A stretch of DNA of 64,000 nucleotides from assembly GCA_966212235.1 (NCBI GenBank), contig CBIHPP010000006.1, positions 124,001 through 188,000 on the forward strand. Reading direction: 5' to 3'. Every line of letters starts with the position of its first letter. The first letter of the stretch is position 1. Of this stretch, positions 51,305-59,139 are shown one piece after another. Below the pieces are notes generated by a model. That model saw nothing but the letters and a program-made list of their open reading frames with translations. It did not search any database and was not told the DNA's origin. Source of the DNA: Niastella sp966212235. GTDB lineage: Bacteria; Bacteroidota; Bacteroidia; Chitinophagales; Chitinophagaceae. The position numbers and the translations under genes are program-made.

Positions 51305-51456
51305 CGTGAAACGGCAGACGGCAAACGGCAAACGGCAAACTCTGTAAATCAGGGCAGGTCGCGTAATTGCCCAGCATCAAAACTGAGTGGGCCGGCCTAT
51401 AATTTTGAGCTTAAAATAATCGGGTTTCCTTTCACGTTTCACGTTTGCCGTTTCAC
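51305..51456. repeat. inverted word-repeat pair (AAACGGC words) in the hemA-hemC gap
   Basis: GTGAAACGGC, AGACGGC and three AAACGGC copies (51306-51340) face CGTTTCACGTTTGCCGTTTCACG (about 51434-51456) in inverted orientation. The same words pair up at 61382-61512, between araC-type and M23 genes. The right arm ends just before the hemC -7 site. Confidence 0.8.
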
Positions 51457-51463
51457 GAAGTAG

Positions 51464-51471
51464 TAGCTTTG
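51464..51471 (+). promoter_or_regulatory. putative -7 promoter element of hemC
   Basis: TAGCTTTG matches TAnnTTTG, 21-28 bases before the hemC ATG. A TTTG that could act as the -33 element (51444-51447) lies inside the word-repeat arm. Confidence 0.5.
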
Positions 51472-51491
51472 CAAAAATTGAACAAGCATCA

Positions 51492-52463
51492 ATGAATAAA
51501 GTGATCCGTATTGGGACCAGGGAAAGTCAACTCGCGGTATGGCAGGCAACACAGGTAAAAGACCTGTTAACGCAACATGGTTTTACCGCCGACCTGGTAT
51601 ATATAAAAAGTGAAGGGGATATTGACCTTAAAACACCTTTGTATGAAATGGGCGTGCAGGGCATTTTTACCCGCAGCCTGGATATTGCCCTCCTGAATAA
51701 CCGCATCGATATTGCCGTGCACTCCATGAAAGATGTGCCCACCCAATTACCTAAAGGCATTGTAACAGCAGCTGTTCTCAAAAGAGCTTCATATAAAGAT
51801 TTACTTGTTTATAAAGGTGAAATGGAAACCGTGAATGGTCAATTGTCAATGGTCAATGAGGTACTACAACCGGATTCACCATTCACCATACACCATTCAC
51901 CATTGACGATAGCAACCAGCAGCATTCGCCGCAAAGCCCAATGGCTGAACCGGTACCCCAATGACATCATTGAAAATTTGCGTGGCAATGTAAATACCCG
52001 CTTACAAAAGCTGTCCGACAGCCACTGGAACGGAGCCATTTTTGCAGCCGCCGGATTGGAAAGAATTGGACTGAGGCCTGCTCAATCTATTGAACTGGAT
52101 TGGATGTTACCAGCTCCCGCCCAGGGCGCCATTGTAGTTGCTTGCCGCGATAATGATCAACATGCTTTCGAAGCCAGTCAGCCATTTAACGATGCTCATA
52201 CGGCATTATGTACTGCCATTGAAAGAGATTTCCTTCGGGCATTGCTGGGTGGCTGCTCTACCCCTATCAGCGCGTTGGCTGCTATAGTAGACGACCAGCT
52301 TCATTTTGAAGGAAATATTTTATCGTTAGACGGAAAAGAAAAAGCGAGTATCGAAAAAACAATAGCTATCAACAATACTGACAATTTGGGCGTTATTGCC
52401 GCCAAAGAACTATTAACAAATGGCGGACAGGTTATTGCCGATCAAATACAACATGGCAAATAA
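51492..52463 (+). CDS. hemC: porphobilinogen deaminase (hydroxymethylbilane synthase)
   Basis: A 323-residue enzyme polymerising four porphobilinogens. Seen are RIGTRESQLAVWQATQV, the loop AVHSMKDVPTQLP, TSSIRRKAQWLNRYP, ENLRGNVNTRLQKL, and Cys255 in LLGGCSTPISA that carries the dipyrromethane cofactor. Residues about 112-138, between LLVYKGE and the conserved ATSSIRRK, are encoded by a word-repeat hairpin (51831-51908), so the protein is some 20 residues longer there than the usual loop. The frame is intact and the rest is normal, so it is probably functional. The last 11 bases overlap hemD. Confidence 0.94.
   Translation: MNKVIRIGTRESQLAVWQATQVKDLLTQHGFTADLVYIKSEGDIDLKTPLYEMGVQGIFTRSLDIALLNNRIDIAVHSMKDVPTQLPKGIVTAAVLKRASYKDLLVYKGEMETVNGQLSMVNEVLQPDSPFTIHHSPLTIATSSIRRKAQWLNRYPNDIIENLRGNVNTRLQKLSDSHWNGAIFAAAGLERIGLRPAQSIELDWMLPAPAQGAIVVACRDNDQHAFEASQPFNDAHTALCTAIERDFLRALLGGCSTPISALAAIVDDQLHFEGNILSLDGKEKASIEKTIAINNTDNLGVIAAKELLTNGGQVIADQIQHGK
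51831..51908. repeat. word-repeat hairpin embedded in the hemC coding sequence
   Basis: GTGAATGGTCAATTGTCAATGG-type words (51831-51859) face TTCACCATTCACCATACACC-type words (51875-51908) in inverted orientation. The same ATTCACCATTGACCATTGACGA words occur outside genes at 54306-54328. Confidence 0.85.
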
Positions 52464-53154
52464 GATCTCCATATTAAGTACACGACCGTTGGAAACGGCT
52501 TTGTTGGAAGCCGCAAAATCAAAAGATATCCAGATCGATATCGTTTCCTTCATTGATACGACCCCTATTCAAAACAGCGGCATAAAAGAAGAGATCAGTA
52601 AAATAATAAAACAACCGGTCTCCGTTGTGTTTACCAGCATGAATGCTGTAAACACAGTGGCCGCATATATAAACGGAAACACGCCCGACTGGAATATTTT
52701 CTGTATCGGGCATACGACCCGCCAGCTGGCGGCAAAGTATTTTGGCGAACAATCCATTCAAACCGTTGGCAACAATGCATCGGAACTGGCTGATCAAATG
52801 ATCGGCAATAAAAGCGTTAAGCAGGTTGTTTTTTTCTGTGGCGATCAGCGCCGCGAAGAATTACCCCGCAAGCTTCGGCAAAACGGGATCATTGTGCAGG
52901 AAGTGATCGTGTATCATACCGTCAATACACCGTATAGAATAGAAAAGGAGTATGATGGCATATTGTTTTTTAGTCCGAGCGCTGTGCAAAGTTTCTTTTA
53001 TGCAAATGCCGTATTGCCATCAACTATTCTGTTTGCCATCGGCCAAACAACAGCCGATACCCTAAAAACATTTGCCGATAACCCGGTCATTGAATCGGAA
53101 AGACCAGGCAAAGAAGAACTGGTAAAGAAAATGTTTGAATTTTTTAAAAAGTAA
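52453..53154 (+). CDS. hemD: uroporphyrinogen-III synthase
   Basis: ATG 52453 (MANKISILSTRPLE) gives 233 residues; the longer frame from 52420 has no support and the start overlaps hemC by 11 bases. HemD closes and inverts hydroxymethylbilane. It has the two-domain HemD plan with TRPL, VVFTSMNAVNTV, FCIGHTTRQLAAKYFG, QVVFFCGDQRREELPRKLR, ILFFSPSAVQSFF and ILFAIGQTTADTL. HemD sequences are poorly conserved, so position in the operon adds to the call. The palindrome core CCGCCAGCTGGCGG (52719-52732) occurs inside the coding sequence. Confidence 0.9.
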   Translation: MANKISILSTRPLETALLEAAKSKDIQIDIVSFIDTTPIQNSGIKEEISKIIKQPVSVVFTSMNAVNTVAAYINGNTPDWNIFCIGHTTRQLAAKYFGEQSIQTVGNNASELADQMIGNKSVKQVVFFCGDQRREELPRKLRQNGIIVQEVIVYHTVNTPYRIEKEYDGILFFSPSAVQSFFYANAVLPSTILFAIGQTTADTLKTFADNPVIESERPGKEELVKKMFEFFKK

Positions 53155-53169
53155 CTACATAATTATACC

Positions 53170-54204
53170 ATGCTGCAAAACGATCTGTTATTAAGAACCC
53201 TGAAAGGAGAACAAGTAGAACGCCCACCCGTTTGGATGATGCGCCAGGCCGGCCGGTATTTACCGGAATACATGGTATTGCGGGAGAAATATGGATTCTT
53301 CGAACGGTGTCAGACACCTGAACTGGCTTGCGAAATAACCCTTCAACCCGTAGATATTATCGGCGTGGATGCGGCGATCCTATTTTCCGATATACTGGTA
53401 GTACCCCAGGCCATGGGACTGGAAGTGCAGTTGATAGAAAGCAAAGGCCCGAACCTACCCGACCCCATTAAAAGCAGCAATGACCTCAATCGGGTAAGAG
53501 TGCCAGATGTAAACGAAACCCTGAACTATGTTTTTGATGCCATCAAACTGATCAAACAAGAACTGAATGACCGGGTGCCGTTGATTGGGTTTGCCGGCGC
53601 TCCCTGGACCTTGCTCTGCTATATGGTGCAAGGCAAAGGCTCCAAAACATTTGATGAGGCCAAGATATTTTGTTATACCCAACCCGAAACAGCGCATCGC
53701 CTGTTACAAATGATCACCGACACCACCATCGCCTATTTAAAAGGACAGGTTAAAGCAGGTGTTGATGTTGTTCAGATCTTTGATAGCTGGGGTGGCTTGC
53801 TGAGCCCCGATGATTTTGAAAACTTCTCATTAAAATATATCCGCCAGATCGTTGCCGCATTGAAAGATGAAGTAGCCACTATCATCTTTGCCAAAGGCGC
53901 CTGGCACTCGTTGCAAAGCATGGCCGCTACCGGCGCACATGGTCTTGGTATTGACTGGTGCATTACACCCGCCATGGCCCGCCAATTGGCAGGACCAAAC
54001 GTAACCCTGCAGGGAAATTTTGACCCGGCCAAATTGTTATCGCCCATTCCCGTGATACAAAAAGAAGTGAAGAAAATGCTGAATGATTTTGGCGGACAAC
54101 GTCATATTGCTAACCTGGGTCATGGTATTTTGCCCAATGTGCCGGTTGATCATGCAAGAGCGTTTGTGGATGCGGTAAAAGAATACAATGCAATAATTAG
54201 CTAA
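53170..54204 (+). CDS. hemE: uroporphyrinogen decarboxylase
   Basis: A 344-residue enzyme converting uroporphyrinogen III to coproporphyrinogen III. The N-terminal PPVWMMRQAGRYLPEY is the first HemE signature, with ITLQPVDIIGVDAAILFSDILVVPQAMG next and GFAGAPWTLLCYMVQG the second; the C-terminal part has LQGNFDPAKLL and NLGHGILPNVPVDHARAFVDAV. Start ATG 53170, 15 bases after hemD. The final codons ATTAGC and the stop TAA belong to the repeat GCTAATGTGATAATGTGC that continues past the gene; the same repeat ends hemB. Confidence 0.95.
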   Translation: MLQNDLLLRTLKGEQVERPPVWMMRQAGRYLPEYMVLREKYGFFERCQTPELACEITLQPVDIIGVDAAILFSDILVVPQAMGLEVQLIESKGPNLPDPIKSSNDLNRVRVPDVNETLNYVFDAIKLIKQELNDRVPLIGFAGAPWTLLCYMVQGKGSKTFDEAKIFCYTQPETAHRLLQMITDTTIAYLKGQVKAGVDVVQIFDSWGGLLSPDDFENFSLKYIRQIVAALKDEVATIIFAKGAWHSLQSMAATGAHGLGIDWCITPAMARQLAGPNVTLQGNFDPAKLLSPIPVIQKEVKKMLNDFGGQRHIANLGHGILPNVPVDHARAFVDAVKEYNAIIS

Positions 54205-54328
54205 TGTGATAATGTGCTAATATGCTAATGAAATACAGAAGAAATGCGTGCACCTGGTAGTTTTTCATCCGCCAGCTGGCGGACCGTTTCACGTTTAAAG
54301 CTGGCATTCACCATTGACCATTGACGAC
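54198..54328. repeat. mosaic of four repeat classes in the hemE-hemF gap
   Basis: In order: GCTAATGTGATAATGTGC, TAATATGCTAATG words (54198-54228), the 16-base palindrome TCCGCCAGCTGGCGGA (54268-54283), CGTTTCACGTTT (54285-54297) and ATTCACCATTGACCATTGACGA (54306-54328). Each is also found elsewhere in the window. Confidence 0.8.
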
Positions 54329-54329
54329 A

Positions 54330-55247
54330 ATGAATATTAAAGAAAGTTGGATTAACTATATACACACCTTACAGGACCGTATTTGTGCCGCTCTGGAAAA
54401 AGAAGATGGCAAAGCCACCTTTAAGGAAGATCAGTGGCAGCGCGCAGAAGGAGGTGGTGGTAAAACCCGTGTTATTGCCAATGGAAATATATTTGAAAAA
54501 GGTGGTGTTAACACCTCGGTAGTGTTTGGCGAAGTAACCGACACCATGCGCAACCAGTTAAAGATAAATGGCAAAAGCTGGTTTGCCTGCGGTCTGTCCC
54601 TGGTGTTGCATCCAGTTAATCCATTCGTGCCCACGGTACATTGCAATTACAGAATGTTTGAAGTGTATGGGGATGATGGAGAAAGCGTCCCCATTGATCG
54701 CTGGTTTGGCGGCGGTACCGATCTCACTCCCTATTATTTGTTTGAAGAAGATGCAAAACATTTTCATCAAACATATAAGAACGCCTGCGATGCATTTGAC
54801 ACTCATTTTTATCCCGCATTCAAAAAGGAATGTGATAACTATTTTGTGAACTGGCATCGCCACCAGGAACGCAGAGGCATCGGTGGAATCTTTTACGATC
54901 ACCAGCGACCATCGGCCGACAAAGATGTACAGTTCTGGTTCAATTTCGGGAAAGCGTGTGGTGATGCATTTTTAACCGCTTACCTGCCCATTGTTCAAAA
55001 AAGAAAGCAATTACCGTATACCGAACAACACAAACACTGGCAGGAGATCCGCCGTGGCCGCTATGTTGAATTCAACCTGGTGCACGACCGGGGCACCTTG
55101 TTTGGGTTGAAAACAAACGGTAGAACGGAAAGTATTTTAATGAGCCTGCCACCCACCGTTCGGTTTGAGTACAATTATCAGCCCCAACCGGGCAGTGAAG
55201 AAGATAAAGTGCTGCAGGCCTGCCTGCATCCTGTTGAGTGGGTGTAA
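54330..55247 (+). CDS. hemF: oxygen-dependent coproporphyrinogen III oxidase
   Basis: ATG 54330 (MNIKESWINYIHTLQ) is chosen because the TTG at 54321 sits inside a repeat; it gives 305 residues. HemF uses O2 to decarboxylate coproporphyrinogen III. Seen are WQRAEGGGGKTRVI, FEKGGVNTSVVFGEV, VHPVNPFVPTVHCNYRMFEV, the signature WFGGGTDLTPYYLFEEDAKHFHQ, RRGIGGIFYD, and YVEFNLVHDRGTLFGLKTNGRTESILMSLPP. It is in the same cluster as the oxygen-independent hemN, so the organism can make heme in air or without it. Confidence 0.95.
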   Translation: MNIKESWINYIHTLQDRICAALEKEDGKATFKEDQWQRAEGGGGKTRVIANGNIFEKGGVNTSVVFGEVTDTMRNQLKINGKSWFACGLSLVLHPVNPFVPTVHCNYRMFEVYGDDGESVPIDRWFGGGTDLTPYYLFEEDAKHFHQTYKNACDAFDTHFYPAFKKECDNYFVNWHRHQERRGIGGIFYDHQRPSADKDVQFWFNFGKACGDAFLTAYLPIVQKRKQLPYTEQHKHWQEIRRGRYVEFNLVHDRGTLFGLKTNGRTESILMSLPPTVRFEYNYQPQPGSEEDKVLQACLHPVEWV

Positions 55248-55303
55248 AACAAAAAGGAAAATACAAATCACAAATACCAAATACCAAAATAAGAAATTCT
55301 TAT

Positions 55304-56278
55304 ATGTATCTACAACGCCGCAACCGCATATTACGCCAGTCGCCTGCCATCAGAAGCATGGTGGCTGAAACTATTTTAACCCCGAATGATTTTATAGTGC
55401 CATTGTTCATCAACGAAGGAGAAAATCTGAAGGATGAAATTGCGTCTATGCCCGGTTATTATCGCATGAGCCTTGATAATACCGTTAAAGAAGTGAAAGA
55501 GCTGTGGGGCATGGGTTTAAAAAGCGTGTTGCTGTTTATTAAATGTAAGGATGAACTGAAAGACAATAAAGGTACTGAAGCATTAAATCCAAAAGGTTTA
55601 ATGCAACGCAGCATAAGGGCTATCAAAGAGGCTTGTCCGGATATGCTGGTGATGACCGATGTGGCGCTTGATCCGTTTTCCTCTTTCGGCCATGATGGTA
55701 TTGTGGAAGGATCGGAAATTGTAAATGACGCTACCGTAGAAGTACTGGCACAGATGAGTGTAAGCCATGCCCAGGCCGGTGCTGATTTTGTTGCTCCCAG
55801 CGACATGATGGACGGCCGCATTGCCGCCATTCGCGAAGCGCTGGAAGAAAACGGCCTGCATAAAACCGGTATCATGAGTTACAGCGCCAAATATGCAAGC
55901 TGCTTTTATGGCCCCTTCCGCGATGCCCTGGACAGTGCGCCCGGCTTTGGCGATAAAAAAACCTACCAGATGGATTACAGCAATCGCCTGGAGGCCGTAA
56001 AAGAAACGCTGATGGATGTAGAGGAAGGCGCTGATATTGTAATGGTGAAACCTGCGTTGGCTTACCTCGATATTATTCGTGAAGTAAAAAACGCCGTATC
56101 GGTTCCTGTTAGCGCCTATAATATCAGTGGTGAATATGCCATGATAAAAGCCGCCGCCAGAATGGGCTGGATCGATGAGAACAAAGCCATTCTCGAAACC
56201 CTGACGGCCATCAAAAGAGCCGGCGCCGATTTAATAGCAACGTACTTTGCGAAAGACGCAGTAAGACTAATTAGCTAA
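55304..56278 (+). CDS. hemB: porphobilinogen synthase (delta-aminolevulinic acid dehydratase)
   Basis: ATG 55304 (MYLQRRNRILRQSPAIRSM) gives 324 residues; the longer frame from 55238 overlaps hemF and reads through a word repeat. HemB condenses two aminolevulinates. The Schiff-base Lys residues lie in SYSAKYASCFYGPFR and IVMVKPALAYLD. The metal region reads DVALDPFSSFGHDG (about 119-132) without the three Cys of zinc-type enzymes, so it is the Mg-type. The allosteric R-residues near the N terminus are present (R5, R6). The last codons and stop lie in the same GCTAATGTGATAAT repeat as hemE. Confidence 0.95.
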   Translation: MYLQRRNRILRQSPAIRSMVAETILTPNDFIVPLFINEGENLKDEIASMPGYYRMSLDNTVKEVKELWGMGLKSVLLFIKCKDELKDNKGTEALNPKGLMQRSIRAIKEACPDMLVMTDVALDPFSSFGHDGIVEGSEIVNDATVEVLAQMSVSHAQAGADFVAPSDMMDGRIAAIREALEENGLHKTGIMSYSAKYASCFYGPFRDALDSAPGFGDKKTYQMDYSNRLEAVKETLMDVEEGADIVMVKPALAYLDIIREVKNAVSVPVSAYNISGEYAMIKAAARMGWIDENKAILETLTAIKRAGADLIATYFAKDAVRLIS

Positions 56279-56304
56279 TGTGATAATTTGCTAATGTGCT
56301 AATG
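56268..56304. repeat. GCTAATGTG word repeat across the hemB stop codon
   Basis: ATTAGCTAATGTGATAATTT, GCTAATGTGCTAATG. The first 20 or so bases are nearly identical to those at the end of hemE (54198-54218). In both genes the repeat supplies the Ile-Ser or equivalent last codons plus TAA. Confidence 0.8.
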
Positions 56305-56327
56305 AAAAACTCAGAACTCACTACTAT

Positions 56328-57614
56328 ATGTTTGAAAAAAGTATCAACTTATTTTCCCGGGCGCAACAAAGTATTCCGGGTGGTGTAAATTCTCCCGTAC
56401 GGGCTTTTAAAAGCGTGGGCGGAACACCGGTATTTATGAAATCAGCCAAAGGCGCTTATATGTTCGATGCCGATGGCAACCGGTTCATTGATTACATCAA
56501 CTCCTGGGGACCCATGATCCTTGGTCATGCCTATGAACCTGTGGTAAAGGCTATACAGGACACTGCTCAATACTCTACCTCGTTTGGCGCTCCTACTGAA
56601 CTGGAAATCGAGATGGCAGAGCTCATCATCAGCATGGCGCCTAATGTTGACCTCATTCGTATGGTGAGCAGCGGCACGGAGGCCTGCATGAGCGCCATCA
56701 GACTGGCCCGGGGATTTACCGGCCGCAATAAGATCATCAAATTTGAAGGCTGTTATCACGGTCATGCCGATTCGTTCCTGGTAAAAGCAGGCAGCGGCGT
56801 AGCCACTTTTAATATTCAAACCGTACCCGGTGTAACGGCCGGCGTAGCTAATGACACCCTCACCTGCGCTTATAATGACCTGCCCGCGGTTGAACAATTG
56901 GTGGCAGATCACAAAGACGAGATTGCCGCCATCATTATTGAACCGGTAGCCGGCAATATGGGTTGTATTCTGCCACAGCCAGGATTCCTGCAAGGCTTAC
57001 GTGCTATCTGCGATAAGCACGGGATCCTGTTTATCATGGATGAAGTAATGACCGGTTTCCGGTTGGCCCCGGGCGGCGCCCAGGAACGGTTACAAATAAA
57101 TGCCGACCTCGTTACTTATGGTAAAGTGATCGGTGGTGGTATGCCGGTTGGGGCGTTTGGTGGTAAAAAAGAGATCATGCAACACATTTCGCCGCTCGGC
57201 AATGTGTACCAGGCAGGCACGTTAAGTGGCAATCCGCTGGCCATGATCGCGGGCTTTGTGATGTTAAAAACGTTGAAAGAAAATCCTTCCATTTATACGC
57301 AGCTGGATGAAAAAACCGCTTACCTGCGGAACGGCCTGAACGATGTTTTGAAAGCAAGCGGTACGCCATATGTGATTAACCAATTAGGTTCCATGATCAG
57401 CGTACATTTCAGCGATCACCCGGTCGTCAATTTTGCGACTGCCGCATCGGCCAATAATGATCTGTTCAAGAAATTTTTTCATGCCATGCTGAAACGCGGT
57501 GTGTACTTACCGCCTTCTGCTTACGAAACCTGGTTTTTGTGCAGTGCTTTAACGAAGGAGGACCTGGATGTCACGATACAGGCTGCCAAAGAAAGTTTAC
57601 AGGAGATATTATAA
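56328..57614 (+). CDS. hemL: glutamate-1-semialdehyde 2,1-aminomutase
   Basis: A 428-residue PLP enzyme making 5-aminolevulinate, last gene of the cluster. It begins FEKSINLFSRAQQSIPGGVNSPVRAFKSVGG, then FIDYINSWGPMILGHAYEPVVKA, MVSSGTEACMSAIRLARGFTGR, KFEGCYHGHADSFLVKAGSG, LFIMDEVMTGFRLAPGGAQE and the PLP Lys in TYGKVIGGGMPVGAFGG. Length is normal. With hemA it provides the C5 route to aminolevulinate. A short hairpin ATAAACAG/CTGTTTAT follows the stop but has no clear T run. Confidence 0.96.
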   Translation: MFEKSINLFSRAQQSIPGGVNSPVRAFKSVGGTPVFMKSAKGAYMFDADGNRFIDYINSWGPMILGHAYEPVVKAIQDTAQYSTSFGAPTELEIEMAELIISMAPNVDLIRMVSSGTEACMSAIRLARGFTGRNKIIKFEGCYHGHADSFLVKAGSGVATFNIQTVPGVTAGVANDTLTCAYNDLPAVEQLVADHKDEIAAIIIEPVAGNMGCILPQPGFLQGLRAICDKHGILFIMDEVMTGFRLAPGGAQERLQINADLVTYGKVIGGGMPVGAFGGKKEIMQHISPLGNVYQAGTLSGNPLAMIAGFVMLKTLKENPSIYTQLDEKTAYLRNGLNDVLKASGTPYVINQLGSMISVHFSDHPVVNFATAASANNDLFKKFFHAMLKRGVYLPPSAYETWFLCSALTKEDLDVTIQAAKESLQEIL

Positions 57615-57811
57615 AATAAACAGCCCTGTTTATAAATGATCTTGGCTAAATTATAAGCAGGTTATGCCAGCCACATATATTTACGATTAAATATTTAAAT
57701 TCAGCCGTTGATGGAATAAAACCCGGATACGGCTTTTTTCATTATTATACATATTGAAAGAGTACAAACACAGATAAAACGGAACTATATATTGTAACCG
57801 AAACGAAAGTA

Positions 57812-58999
57812 ATGCCCCCACTCACAAGACGCCTTGCTTCTATTGATGTATTCAGAGCGCTTACCATGCTCCTGATGATCTTTGTAAATGATCTGGGTAC
57901 CCTCACCAATATTCCCCTGTGGCTCGAACATACCAAAGCCGCGGAAGACGGAATGGGTTTGGCAGATACTGTTTTTCCGGCTTTTCTGTTCATTGTTGGT
58001 CTCTCTATTCCTTTTGCTATTGGTAACCGTTGGTCGAAGGGTGTTTCACAAAACAACATCCTTGGTCATATTCTTGTGCGTTCGTTCGCGCTGCTGGCAA
58101 TGGGTTTCTTTCACGTAAACCTCGAAAATTATAATGAGGCTGCCATGCTGCCAAAAACAATTTGGGAAATATTACTAACGATCAGTTTTTTTCTGATTTG
58201 GCTCGATTATCCATCTACCCTATCAAAACAAAAAAAGGGATGGCTACAAGGTGCAGGAATGTTGCTACTGATAGCTTTGGCCATCGTATTTAAAGGCGGC
58301 GAAAACGGCCATACGGTTTGGTTAAAGCCCTATTGGTGGGGTATATTAGGACTCATTGGATGGTCGTACCTGCTATCAGCGCTTATTTTTCTGTTTTCAA
58401 AAGGAAGGTTACCGGTTTTAATAGGCGCATTTGTATTCTTTACATTATTCAACATAGCAGCAAAAGCAGGATGGCTGCATGTGTTGCAACCGCTGAAGCC
58501 CTATATCTGGATCACCGGCGATGGATCTCTCCCCTCCCTCACCATGGCCGGTATCATTATAGCCAAATTATATGCGGAGCTGGCGGAAAAAGGCAAGTAC
58601 AAAGCATGCTTTATTACACTGTTGCTTCTGGGAGTAATTATGTTAGCTGGTGGATTTGCCATCAGGCCGCTGGCAGGTATTTCAAAAATAAGGGCTACAC
58701 CTTCGTGGGTAATGATCTGTACCGGCATCAGCATATTGCTTTTTACCGCATTGATATGGCTGGTTGACCGTAAAAACAAAAAGCACTGGTTCACTATTAT
58801 AAAACCGGCAGGCACCAGTACACTTACTGCTTATCTGCTGCCCTATATTTACTACCCATTGTATCATATAGCAGGCATCAGTCTGCCTGTCATTCTCTTA
58901 ACCGGCGTTACCGGTATTATTAAGTCTTTGTTGTTTGCACTGCTGATCATCCTGCTAACGGGACTACTTGAAAAATGGCGGATCCGTTTAAAGATCTAA
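57812..58999 (+). CDS. DUF5009 membrane protein, acyltransferase-like
   Basis: A 395-residue protein with about ten membrane spans. The N terminus LASIDVFRALTMLLMIFVNDLGTL is the diagnostic start of the DUF5009/heparan-alpha-glucosaminide N-acetyltransferase-like family (R-x-x-S-x-D-x-x-R-A-L-x-x), followed by GLADTVFPAFLFIVGLSIPFAIGNRW. The C-terminal half keeps TSTLTAYLLPYIYYPLYHIAG. Such proteins may acetylate sugars across the membrane; no direct evidence sets the substrate here. Monocistronic, ending before a long hairpin and a UUCG terminator. Confidence 0.85.
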   Translation: MPPLTRRLASIDVFRALTMLLMIFVNDLGTLTNIPLWLEHTKAAEDGMGLADTVFPAFLFIVGLSIPFAIGNRWSKGVSQNNILGHILVRSFALLAMGFFHVNLENYNEAAMLPKTIWEILLTISFFLIWLDYPSTLSKQKKGWLQGAGMLLLIALAIVFKGGENGHTVWLKPYWWGILGLIGWSYLLSALIFLFSKGRLPVLIGAFVFFTLFNIAAKAGWLHVLQPLKPYIWITGDGSLPSLTMAGIIIAKLYAELAEKGKYKACFITLLLLGVIMLAGGFAIRPLAGISKIRATPSWVMICTGISILLFTALIWLVDRKNKKHWFTIIKPAGTSTLTAYLLPYIYYPLYHIAGISLPVILLTGVTGIIKSLLFALLIILLTGLLEKWRIRLKI

Positions 59000-59021
59000 T
59001 AACATTAATCACACATTAAAA

Positions 59022-59075
59022 ATGAAAGCACAAAAATACATACGAATGATTTTATATGTATCTTTGTGCTTTCAT
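59022..59075. repeat. long inverted repeat downstream of the DUF5009 gene
   Basis: Left arm 59022-59042 and right arm 59055-59075 are 21 bases each and pair at 20 of 21 positions around a 12-base loop; the arms begin ATGAAAGCACAAA and end TTTGTGCTTTCAT. It is too long for a normal terminator and has no T run directly behind. Confidence 0.85.
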
Positions 59076-59113
59076 AGGATAAGGTTTAATGGTTAATGGT
59101 ATTTGATTAGTAC

Positions 59114-59139
59114 AGCCTCTACTTCGGTAGGGGCTTTTT
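59114..59139 (+). terminator. terminator with UUCG tetraloop after the DUF5009 gene
   Basis: AGCCTCTAC (59114-59122) pairs with GTAGGGGCT (59127-59135) around TTCG, then TTTT. It overlaps the last codons of the convergent PepSY gene. Confidence 0.8.

Noticed and set aside
51305..51456. CRISPR-like array
   Set aside because: Units are 7-10 bases, degenerate, without constant repeats or spacers, and there are no cas genes.
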